Positions 45,457 to 56,600 of a stretch of DNA of 64,000 nt are shown here, in pieces. The stretch is taken from positions 35,321,828 to 35,385,827 of the forward strand of contig NC_079876.1 in NCBI RefSeq assembly GCF_029227915.1, read 5' to 3'. Position 1 is the first letter of the stretch, and every line of letters begins with the position of its first letter. Both the position numbers and the translations under genes were made by a program. The notes below the pieces were generated by a model. The model saw only the letters and a program-made list of their open reading frames with translations. It had not been told where the DNA came from and ran no database searches. The stretch comes from Hydractinia symbiolongicarpus. Its lineage: Eukaryota; Cnidaria; Hydrozoa; Anthoathecata; Hydractiniidae.

Positions 45457-47257
45457 CATGCACAAAATTTGGGAGGGTGTTCGTAGCATTATTTCTACGA
45501 AACCGTCGAAATCTAATATTCTTACCTCCATTCAGGTTGACGGTAAACTTGAGACAAACCAGATTGATATTGCCAATAGTTTTAATGACTTTTCTACATC
45601 CATAGCAAATTCTATTAGGAACAAAATTCCACCTACATCCAAGAGGTACTCTGACTACCTCAAAAACCCAAACCCAGACTCAATTTTCTTATCACCTGTT
45701 ACCCAAGAAGAAATCATCGGGATTATTGGCAACATCTCTCCAGGAAAATCTTCTGGACCAAACAGTATTCCAATCAAAATTCTAAAATTGTTGGAAAATG
45801 ATATTTCCAAACCTATATCAATTTTGATCAATCTTTCGTTTGAATCTGGTATCTTTCCTAGATCTTTAAAAATATCCAGAGTGGTGCCTGTTTACAAAAA
45901 CAAAGGTTCTTCTATAGATGTGTCAAATTACAGACCAATCTCATTATTGTCAAACATTGATAAAATCTATGAAAAGGTTATGTACAACAGAATCATAGGC
46001 TTTCTCAACAACCATGATATCCTATATCCCAAATAGTTTGGATTCAGAAAACAGCATTCAACATCACAGGCTGTGCTTACTATAGTTGAACGCATTAGAC
46101 ATTGCCTTGACAAAGGTGAGCTTGCCTGTGGAGTGTTTGTCGACTTACAAAAAGCTTTTGATACTGTTGACCACAAAATCCTTCTATCCAAGCTAAATCA
46201 CTATGGTATTCGGGGAAAAGCAAATGATTGGTTCAGGTCTTATTTAACTGGTCGTCTCCAGTATGTCTCAATCGGTGAATTCAAATCTCAACTTAAAGCC
46301 ATTCTACATGGTGTGCCTCAAGGCTCTGTTCTTGGTCCGCTGCTGTTCTTGTTGTATATTAATGATCTGCATAATTGTATCAAATCGTCAGAGACCTATC
46401 ATTTTGCTGACGACACTCATCTGCTGAAATTCTCAAAATCACTAGAATCCCTTTGTAGAGGGATGAATGCTGATCTTAAACGCCTTGTGTGTTGGCTTAA
46501 TGCCAACAAAATATCACTGAACTCCAGCAAAACAGAGTTTCTTGTATTTAGATCCCAATCTCGTAGGCTTGAATTTTTACCTTTTTTGATTCTATGCGGT
46601 AAGCGCATTTATCCTAGCAAAAGTGTGAAATACCTGGGTGTTCATGTTGATGAACATCTTTCCTGGAAGTATCATGTCTCATCTGTGGCTACTAAACTTC
46701 AAAGAGCCAATGGGATGTTATCTAAAATTCGTCACTATGTTCCCCTAAAATCCCTGCTAAACATTTACCATGCTATCTTTAGTTCTCACTTAAGCTATGC
46801 TTGCCAAGTATGGGGCACTCGAGACACCACAGTAGCCCACAGAATACTTACCCTCCAAAAGGCTGCCCTTAGGCTGATCACCTTCAGTGAACCAAGATCC
46901 CCATCTTTACCTATATTTGCAGAACTTGGAATTCTTAAATTCTTCGACCTAGTTAAAGTCCTTAACATTCAATTTATCCACAAATTCCTAAACTCTAACC
47001 TCCCATCTGACACACTTACCTCACTCAAATTTGATCGAATCTCACACTCTCATGAAACTAGATGTAACACAATTGGTTTGCTTATTGAACCAACAGTTAA
47101 CACATCGACGTTTGGATCTTTTTCATTCTCTAGAATCTCCACATTACAGTGGAACAATCTGCAAAGAAATTATCCTGATACTAACCTCACAAACTGTAAA
47201 TTAAGCACAATCAAATCCCTAGCTACAAGTTTCTACATGAGTCAATACATCAACTAG
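45389..47257 (+). pseudogene. LINE reverse transcriptase with one nonsense codon
   Basis: One frame, broken only by TAG at 46,034-46,036 just before FGFRKQHSTSQ. Blocks in order: SPGKSSGPNSIPIKIL, VVPVYKNKGSSIDVSNYRP, VFVDLQKAFDTVDHKILL, HGVPQGSVLGPLLFLLYIN, the catalytic HFADDTHLL, YLGVHVDEHLSW and a C-terminal HLSYACQVWG block. With the endonuclease part this is a nearly complete ORF2, with one indel and one stop. The clade is not decided: the TTAC-type tail fits CR1/L2-like elements. Confidence 0.88.
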
Positions 47258-47520
47258 CTTTCCTCTTCATTATTTTGTCTCATTACTTTTTTCTATTTGA
47301 CTATATGGTACTGAATTTTCATTTATACTAATTATAATTAATAATGCTTTTTCATTTTAATCTTTGTAAACTTACAGTATTTACTGACATATGAAAATAT
47401 TTCACATTTTTCTTGGTGGCTTTCTCCTTTGTTTAGCCTTGGCTATCGGGAAAGTCTCCTTCCTAATTGCTAATTTATTCTTTTAGTAATGTAAATTGTC
47501 ATTTCTTAGGTAAATAAATG

Positions 47521-47552
<32 letters not shown>
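47258..47552 (+). repeat. LINE 3' UTR with TTAC tetranucleotide tail
   Basis: About 250 bp of noncoding sequence, then AAATAAATG and about eight TTAC units (47,519-47,550). The simple-repeat tail marks the 3' end of the plus-strand LINE. The composite repeat starts right after it. Confidence 0.75.
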
Positions 47553-48230
47553 GCTTCTAAATATACTGTTTATTGCGGAGAGAAGCGGAGGGCGCGTCAG
47601 CGCCCGGAGCGTAGCGGAGCCCATTTCCTCATTAAATAAGCCAAATATAAGGGACGGAGGAGAGTGTATAGGATTTCCGCCCCCACTATACATCAAAATC
47701 ATTGAATTTTCGTGCCACTTTTTTTTTGGACTGGGTTGCCCAGTACTTTAATCCGGTCATTCTCTTATATAATTGCTAAATTAAGCGAGACAAGGTGTTT
47801 TTTTATTGACACAACGAGGGAGTGCTTTTGTTTATTTAAAGATGGCCTAGCGTAATTTGTATATTGTATATATATATAAGGTCATTTTCAAGAAACGAAG
47901 AAAGGGTATGTTTAGCTAGCTAGTATATCACTATTTTTTTTTTACATGTAATGAACCCCTTCTTAGCCTTAGATAGGATATAGTGTATAGCTAGCTAACT
48001 TTAAAAGAGTAATAGCTAGCTAGCATAAAAAGAGCAACAAGTGCCTTTATATAGCTAGCAAAAAGACTAGCATAAAATTAACCACTTAGCTGGGATAAAA
48101 CTACCAATATAGCTATACATGTACTACACAATAATTATATTTTGTCCCATCACATAGCTTGTTTCTAGCTACAATTGTGCACAAAATTGTTGGCCCTGAC
48201 AATTTTATATATCAAAAACCAAAAAGTTTA

Positions 48231-48593
48231 GATAGATAGATAGATATAGATAGATAGATGTGCATATTTTACATGACTAGCCTCACAAATATCGAGGGAT
48301 ATACCCTGTCTATTATTTCCAGGAGGGGCCATGGCTTGATGGAGAGTCCTAGAGTATTTAATGCTCATTTTGAGCTACGCAGACCCAATTAGGGCCCGCG
48401 CTCTACTAGACAACTCCCGGCAACATCCAACGGCCCACACAGTGTGCCATCTTCCCAATTTCCCTCACATGGCTTGGGTTAACCCGGGGGTATGGTAACA
48501 TTCACTCGCCCATGTTGAATCGCCGTCAAGAGGAATCGAACCCCGGTCTCCCGCACAGAGTACGAGAGCTATAACCACTAATCTATGGCGCGA
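48231..48593 (-). mobile_element. tRNA-derived SINE, copy 2
   Basis: The minus strand reads a tRNA head (A box TAGATTAGTGGTT, B box GGTTCGATTCC), the same body as copy 1 but with an extra ~60 bp (through GGCCGTTGGATGTTGCC), and ends in an ATCT tail of about seven units. This is the most complete copy in the window. Confidence 0.85.
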
Positions 48594-49285
48594 CATTACT
48601 ATTTTAGAAAAGTCAGCAACACAAAATTTGTTGGCTCTGACAGTTTTATATATGAAAAACCAAGAACCAAAAAGTTTAGAAAAGTCAGCAAAAAAACATA
48701 GCTAGCTATAGTCACATATTCTGCAAATAGTACGTTCGGTCCCCACTGATGATCAATGTTTATGTAAAGGTATGTCACGTGTAATCGTTTACGTTGGTCA
48801 GCCACAAAGGGCAGTAGTTTTCAACATTGAGGGGGAATGGAAAGCCATATTTTTGTGGACGATTGTAGCTATATTGTACACAGGTCAGGAAATAAATTTT
48901 TTTAACCCTGCCAGTGAGCATACACCAGTACGGCTCAAGTTACAGAAACGGAAATTATTGCAATATAAATATATATATCGGGAAACTTTTTGAACATGTA
49001 TATACATTTGTTATTTGTTTGAGACGTTTTAAATTCTGATGCTTACATCCAACACCTGCATTTTTTATTACCAGGGCAAATTCTGACGAACGGTTATCAT
49101 GCAATCGTCAACACCTATAGCTATACTGAAAATATTTAAATATATGTATATATGGATTTGACGATATTGGTTGTTAATAACTCTAACAATATTAACAGTC
49201 AAGGTACAGAAGAAAGCTTAGTAAGTTTCTGAGTATAATGTGAAACTGTTAAAATTCTGTATGCCATGTATATATTATGTATTAT

Positions 49286-49357
49286 GCCCTGTTGGTCTAA
49301 TGGCTATGACACTCATTTATGGAAATGGGAGATCTGGGTTCGAATCCTGGACAGGGC
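49286..49357 (+). repeat. tRNA-derived sequence, second copy
   Basis: 72 nt with a full 7-bp acceptor stem, a D arm (GTC/GAC), a T arm with TTCGAAT loop and intact A and B boxes. The anticodon stem CTCAT/ATGGG closes an 8-nt loop, one more than normal, so decoding function is doubtful. Flanks match the 9,863 copy, so it is part of a repeat. Confidence 0.6.
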
Positions 49358-49399
49358 TAGGAAAAACATAACTATAATGCACGCCTTGGTAATCCGTAA

Positions 49400-50612
49400 T
49401 TAAGCTTGCTTTTTCTATTGTTGTCTTATCAGGGAAGTTGTTTACTGTATTTTCTATTAAATTATACTATTTGATACATGTAATGAACAACTTTTTAGCC
49501 TTTAGCTAGCTACCTAGCTAATGCAAAGCCATGTAAAAAGATCATCACTAGCTACCTAACTAAAGCTAGTGAACATATAGCTGGCTAGTATAAAAGTAGC
49601 TGGAAAAAAAGAATTGTTCTTGACAGGCTCATATCTTTTGACTACACATATTATATTCAGTCGGGTAATTTTGCCCTGATTAGGAATATCTATAGGATTA
49701 AAACTGGCTAGCTAGTATAGTATCCTAAATGAAACCGACCCTTCTTTGACCCACCGGTAGGTAAACGGACACCGGATACCATGTTTATTTACATCTTAGC
49801 ACTTTCTGATTGGTTAGATTATAAACAAAAAGTAATGTCATTGGCCCGTGATATATTTTTTCAACATATTTATATGCGATATATTGCGTCCGGAACAAAC
49901 TGCGAATTTGCTAATGCAGACGCAGGTAACTACATTCTCGACCCCAGAGCTCTTTGAGATAAATTTGAAAGGGCTCTGGGGACGAGAATGAGGTAACTAT
50001 AGTTTTTCCAAAAACAAACATTTTTTCCATTGATTTATTGGACAAAATGGAACACGTAGATTTTTCCAAACACAAAAATTCTTCGCTTTGATTGGATAAA
50101 GTAGAACACGTGGTTTAAGCGATGGAAATATACTTTTCTGGCGCCACTTTTTTCAAACCCTCTGGAAATTTACCGGAGTGTGTTGTGTTTGTTTGCTGGA
50201 ACGAAATTGATACTTCCTGGATTATTGGATAAGTATTATTTCATAATTTTGTCCGTCTCTTTTGTGTTAGTAAACAAAACACATTTAGCTAGGTGTAAAC
50301 TGCAGCTTGGTGCATCTTTATATCTGATTTTTGTCCCCAGCTGTGTCCTTGCATTTTGGCTATTATATACCTGGCTAGATAGCTATTAATCGTAGAAATT
50401 GTAGCTTACTGTTTAAATCTTATTTTTTGTTCCCTGCTCCTGTATTTTGATTCAAGGACTACATTGCCACAGTCACCAAAGTAAGAAGATATACGTTTAT
50501 GTTTATATCTGATTTAGGTGCTAACTGCAGCTAGGAAGCAACCGTAGCATCATAAAATTGTGTCACATTGTAGCTAATTGTAGCATCGTAGAATAATCAA
50601 GACAAATTAATC
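49400..50612. other. gene-free stretch upstream of the Helitron-type gene
   Basis: Holds a 23-bp-arm hairpin (49,933-49,990) and two ~60-bp direct units (TTTTTCCAAA...GAACACGT at about 50,001 and 50,070). It probably includes the 5' end and promoter of the Helitron, but I could not define a terminus. Confidence 0.45.
49933..49990. repeat. 23-bp inverted repeat (hairpin)
   Basis: CATTCTCG.CCCCAGAGC appears at 49,933 and inverted to 49,990, with two mismatches over 23 bp and a 12-bp loop. Similar CTGGGGACGAGAATG palindromes are, from memory, common in animal MITEs. Confidence 0.75.
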
Positions 50613-53600
50613 ATGATATCTGTCCAAGCATATCGTGCCACCATTGGTTCTTTTTATAATGTAGCTGCTAGTTGCTCCAATAACATTAGGAATGAAACAA
50701 CAAATTTTTACAGCCGTTCTGAAATGTTTTTTGACCAGATCGATGGTAACAACAACTTCATTCATTTCTTGAAACTTTTTATTTCAATAATTTTCATGTG
50801 TTGTCTGAGCTGTAATATAAATCTTGCGTCTTTGAAATTACTGTTACTGTTATCTGGCGATATTGAAAGCAATCCTGGGCCTTTTAATAACAATGATATC
50901 GACTTCCAAATAGCACTACAGGATTCCTATGCTACGCATCTTCTTAATCAGTCAACTTCTGCTGATCAAATAGTCGCTTACGCTAGAAGTATTGGTTTGT
51001 CAAATATAACATATCGAGAAGTGACCAAAGGGGATGGCAACTGCTTTTATAGAGCAGTAGTACAGCAACTTAATCGCCCTGAGATCAGACAAATTGTGCC
51101 CCTTGGACTACATTTCCAGAATCATCTTCAACTACGAGCAGCTGTGGTCAAATTTGTTCGAGAAAATAGTAATCTAGAAATTTTTCAAAATAACAGAATC
51201 TTTTTAACCATAAAGCCGGAAGAGTGGGAACGCGACATACAAACTCAGTCAAGACCTACTGTTGATGTTGAAGAGATTTTCATACGGGCTACTGCAATAA
51301 TTTTGGGCGTAAACATTTTGATAACAGCCGATACCAGTACTGCAACACGCCCATATACCCTCATTAGTCCTACTCATGACGAAACACATGATATTCCTGG
51401 TGAACAACAAGTGGCACATCTATTGACTGATGGTACCACTGCAGGTGCTTTCATTTTGCTTGGCAGGGTTAATCAAAATCACTATCAATCGTTGATCTTT
51501 GATGATAATGTGAGCGTTACTCCTGTTACATCATCCACATCACTCAGTCCACCTAAAAAAATTCCTTGTTTGTCATCAAAATATCCTGAAAATATAACTA
51601 ATGAAAAACCTGGTGAAAAGGAAGTTACTACTTTGAATCAAAATCAAGACCTCCTAGTAGAGAAAATAATGAAATCTTATATGTCTGCTGCTATAATACC
51701 AAAAAAAGTTAAGCCTAAACATAAGCCTAAATCCAAGCCTAAACCCAAACCTACACCTAAACCTACAACCAAACCTACAACCAAGCGTAAACGCAAGCCA
51801 AATTATAATAAAGAACCTGCTTTAAAGCTAAAGTGTCTTCAGTTAAATATTAAATATGAAGAACCTAAAGTTAATGAAACAAGTATGGAAACATTCAACA
51901 GACACAGGCGAATAATTTATAGCTGCAAAAAAAACATTTCTAAAACAGCCGTAAGTAATCAGGAAAATGGTAGTTTGAAAAAACCGCCTGCCTCCAAACA
52001 TACATATTCCCTGCCACACCTTACACTTCCTATTACTACACACAATCTAGTAAATATTTTACCAACCACTCAGTCCATACAAACCACACAGTCAGTTCCG
52101 ACAATTGTCACAGACAACCAGACCAGTGATCAAATTTATGGAAATGAAACCTCCTCTATTCATCAAAATCCTGATGTTGTTGCAGCTGTAATACAGTTCG
52201 AAGAAGGTGAGAAGTTGCATAGTTTGGCAACCTGTAAAACTTGTCGTGAAACCCGACCAGTATTTCATGCTACTCCCCCTATCAGTCCTACTGCAGAAAA
52301 CGAAACAAAACCAATTGCCGTTAAGCCTTGGAAAATTTTCAGCGATGGAAGGTGTGACAGGTGTCATCGGGAAAGCCTTAGTCGTTTTAAAAAGAATGTA
52401 ACAACACCTGCTAGATTTTCCGGTATACTGTCAGTTGATGATGATGATTTGGGCCCATTACACGATAACATCCGCCATAATGATATGCATTTTTTACCGG
52501 TACCACCATATCTTCAAAATTTGACCATACTGGAAGTAGCATTGATTCGTCGTATCACTGTTATCATGAATATACACCTCCTGCGATATGGCATGCTTGC
52601 ATCAAAAGGACATTGTATCAGTTTTCCTCAGAGAATGCAAATTGCTAAAGAATTGCCATCGTTACCATCTCAGGTTGGAATAGTGGTTATTAAAAAGAAA
52701 GGAAGTCGAAATTCAGTTCAACAGTATACTGTGCAAAGGGGTAAAGTTGAAAATGCATTACGAGGGCTGTGTTTTGGATACCCAGAAGGTGGCACTGAAT
52801 ATCCAGATACTAATAGTGAACATCTATACAATGGCTCTGATCACATTGACAAACCTTTAAAAGGACGCTACTTTCAGTTCCTACCGAATGAGTACTATAA
52901 GGATGTTTCGATAAAATATGACCGCATTCAAAATTTACCAGAGATGCGTTCTGAATTACCTGGCTTGCCTGTTGTTGAAATGCCACATATTATACCAGAG
53001 GAAGACAAGGGTCCTGCTGAAAATCAATTTCTGGAAAACTTACCTCAAGATGACGAAAGTATAACCCGTTCTGGTTTAGTTTGTCCACTTGAATCTAAAG
53101 ATGCTGACAAAGAGTTGCGAACAATACTGCAGAAGCTCTTGGGCTCTGAAGATGCAGTTAATCAAGCTCTTGAACATGGCACAATTGCGAATGCAAATTT
53201 GGAATATACACGAGAGCAGCCTATTCGAGAATTAAAAACTCCTGGTTTTTTTACTATGGCATACCCAACTGTTTTTATTAATGGAAATTGTGACTTAACG
53301 GTTCCAAGGTTGAGTAAAATTAACTTTGAAGAATACATCGAACATATATATTATTGTTCTGATAATCGTGTAGCGCGTCATCCATACTTAAAATTTTTCT
53401 TATTGAATATGCGTTTACGAATGCAAGCACTACAGCAGGGTAGCTTTCTTGTTTCCCAACAATTAAATGATGCGCATCTCACAATTGCTGAACTGAGAGA
53501 TAATTTACAAAATGACGATGATTCAGTTCCACGAAAAATTATTAGTATTGGAAAAAACCTGGTGAATACCGATCCATACTGGAGAGACCAAAAAAAAAAA

Positions 53601-56600
53601 GTGGATGCTCTGTTGTTTTTCAGACGAAATGAGTTTGGCGATTTACCGGCCTATTTTGATACCAACAGTTGTGCAGAATTTCATTGGAAACCATTACATG
53701 AATTACTTATTAAGTATCATGCCTTAATAAACAATTTAAACGAAGATACTGTGCGGCAACAAATGGAAAACGACAGCAAATTCAAGCGGGAAATGATTCT
53801 ACAAAATCTTCATATCGTCACACAGTATTTTGATGCAAGGACTATAAATTACTTTGCCACAGTCAACAAGAAAGTGTTTCAATATAATGATAGTTGGTGG
53901 CGATATGAATTCGCTAAAGGTCGAGGTGAGATACATGGTCACGCAATTATATCGTCCTCTAAACACGCTCAAAAGGTCAAAACAATCATGGATGGATTGT
54001 CGAATGATGTACCTGACTCACAAGCATCCCAAACTGCTGCACAAGAACTTCAAAATTGGTTGCAAACCACAAATGAAGACAGTGATGACATTTTTTCACC
54101 CATATTTACTTCACTGCATCCTGCTGGGGGAAATGAAATTATAGATACCTCTGGAATTAGAACTTGGGTTCCAAACAAAAATCAATGGCCAACACCAGAA
54201 GGGAGTCAAGCTCCTCCAGACCATAACCCATTGGCGCAAGAACTTGCAGATGTCGCTAACCATGAAGGTGGTATAAGAGAGCAACATACTTATCTTGTTA
54301 ATAGAATAGGTCTCCATAATTGTAATTCCAGTTGTTTGCGTTATCGTCGTAAGAATAATAAGGAAAAGGATACCGCTCCAAAAAAGTACTGTCGTTTTCA
54401 TTTTGGTGATCTTGATCCACAAACCAAAAAAACAAGTGGCAAAGAGATTCATCCTTTTCATGCTGTCATAACAAAAGGGGAACATCCTAGATATGAGGGA
54501 CCACGCGATCATCCTCGCCTAATGATGCATGTTAAAACACGTCTGCTTAGTTGGCTAGCAAATTGTGACAGTCAAGTCATTATCGATCAGGATCTTCTGG
54601 CTCTTCAAAAATACATTGCTGGTTATGCTTGCAAGGGGGCAGCCTCAACTGAAGATTTGGTACATGTTTATCGGCATCTCATTGAAAACACTGCTGATGG
54701 AAGCACTGTTAAAAATTTGGCTCAACGACTACTTCAAAAAATTGCTGGTCTGGTAGATGTACCAGGTGCTGCGGCAGATTTTATTAATAGTGGTGGCCGT
54801 TTGACTAGATGTACCAGGAATTTTCGATACATTGGTATCAGTGGCTTCCGAGCATTGGATACGTCTGGTGAAGATGGAACCGTTACAAAGAATAGCACAT
54901 TGGATAAATACTTGAGCGATAAGCGTAGAAAAACTGAGCCAGAAATATCATTATGGAACTGGAGCAAGAAATGTAATTGTACCTGCAAAGTAGATCACGT
55001 GCCAGTTTTTACAGGAATATCTACAAAACCTGTTTGGCCTGTTACTGAGGACTATGCAAAAGCTATGCTCGTTATATTTTCTGTTGGAACGTGGCATAAT
55101 ACTGAAGAATTGAAGGGACAACATGAGTCATTTGCTGCTGCTTTGGCTTCCTTTGTTCAAACTGAAAACTGTCCCCCTATATTAATAGATGCATTGAAGG
55201 AGGCTAAACAATCATTCGATAAAAAGAGTGAGAGAAAACAAAGTCACACTCGTGTAATCAATAATGAAACCGATAATCAGTCTTCATGTCAATCATCACA
55301 ATATACAGATGCAAGTTCTCAAAGTTCCCAAAATTCAGTCATTGCACAAATGAACATAGGCAGAGCGATAATGAGAGATATTGCAAGGCATCACGTTGCT
55401 GATATCAATGAGCCGGATGTACAACAAGTTCTTCCCAATGGAGGGCCTACATTTGATTGGAATAATTATGCAATTCAAAGTTTTGGTAGTCAATGGCCAA
55501 TTAATGCTGACACATGGTTACAATCTATATCTGAAGAAGCAGAAAGAAATGAATTGCATCTGGCTGATGATTGTACCTTACCCCAAATAAACATCTTAAA
55601 TGCTAATGAATTACAGAGAACAGTCATTGGTATAAATCTTCAGCATTTATTGCAAGTTGCAAAAGGAACTTTGCCAACAGGTACCCAGCCATTACGTTTA
55701 TTAATACAAGGAACAGCTGGTGTTGGGAAAACATTCATCATTACTGCGCTCACCAGAATCGTTCGGCGTATTTTTAAGCGAAATTCTGCTGTTATGAACT
55801 TGGCCCCAACTGGTGCAGCATCAGTCCTCATACCTAATGGTCGCACTATACATTCAATGACTCCACCACCACACAAACTGAAAAAAGATAAGAATTTAAA
55901 TTCTGTCCAGCTTTCTGACTATCCGTTGGGTGATGTATCTCTAAGAAAGCTGAGAAAGTATACAGGTATGCATGAAAACAATGAGCTGAAATTATTTCAA
56001 CTTAATATTGATGAACGTAGCATGCAGTCGAAGCTTCTTGTGGCCTGGTGCAGCCAAAGATTATGCGAGGCTACGGGAGACTTTGATAATTATTATGGTG
56101 GTGTACCAGCTGTCAATTTCTTTGGTGACCTTGGTCAGCTTGGACCAATTCGTGCTTTGGATCTACATCAGCCACCAAAACACGATGATTCGACAATCAA
56201 CTTTGCTGGCTATGCAATCTATCGCTCGTTTCAAGATGTTATTGTTCTTACAGAAACAATGCGTCAAGGCCCAGATCAGTTAGCTCTTTTGCAGCGACTT
56301 CTTAGAATACGTAATGGATCGATCACTCAACAAGACTGGCAAGATATAAATAGTCGTTACGAAGATGGTTTGCCACAAACCGAAAAATGTAACTTTTCGC
56401 ATGGTCGCGTCCTTACATTGATGGAAACATGGAATGAAGTTAATGAGGAAAATCACAATAAATTAGCTAGCCTCGGTGTGCCTGTTGCTGTAATTCCATC
56501 AAGAGGCAGTGGTAAACACCACTCTTTGACTGATAAGCAACTGGGTCAAATACCGCTGAGATCTTTAATGGCAGTTGGTGCAACTGTAATACTCACTAAG

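Larger units (their letters stand above)
47566..49400 (+). repeat. composite repeat family, copy B, with an inserted SINE
   Basis: GCGGAGAGAAGCGGAG, a GGCGCGTCAGCGCCC inverted word, CCATTTCCTCATTAAATAAG and AAGGGACGGAGGAGAGTG mark its start. It keeps the segment that the long-TIR transposon interrupts in copy A (GGTCATTCTCTTATATAATT, then TAAGCGAGACAA). A SINE sits at 48,231-48,593, with near-repeats of AACCAAAAAGTTTAG on both sides. It ends with the tRNA-like unit at 49,286. Confidence 0.7.

Noticed and set aside
48772-48993. 73-codon frame in the composite repeat region
   Set aside because: Lies in noncoding repeat sequence and is not preserved in the other copies.
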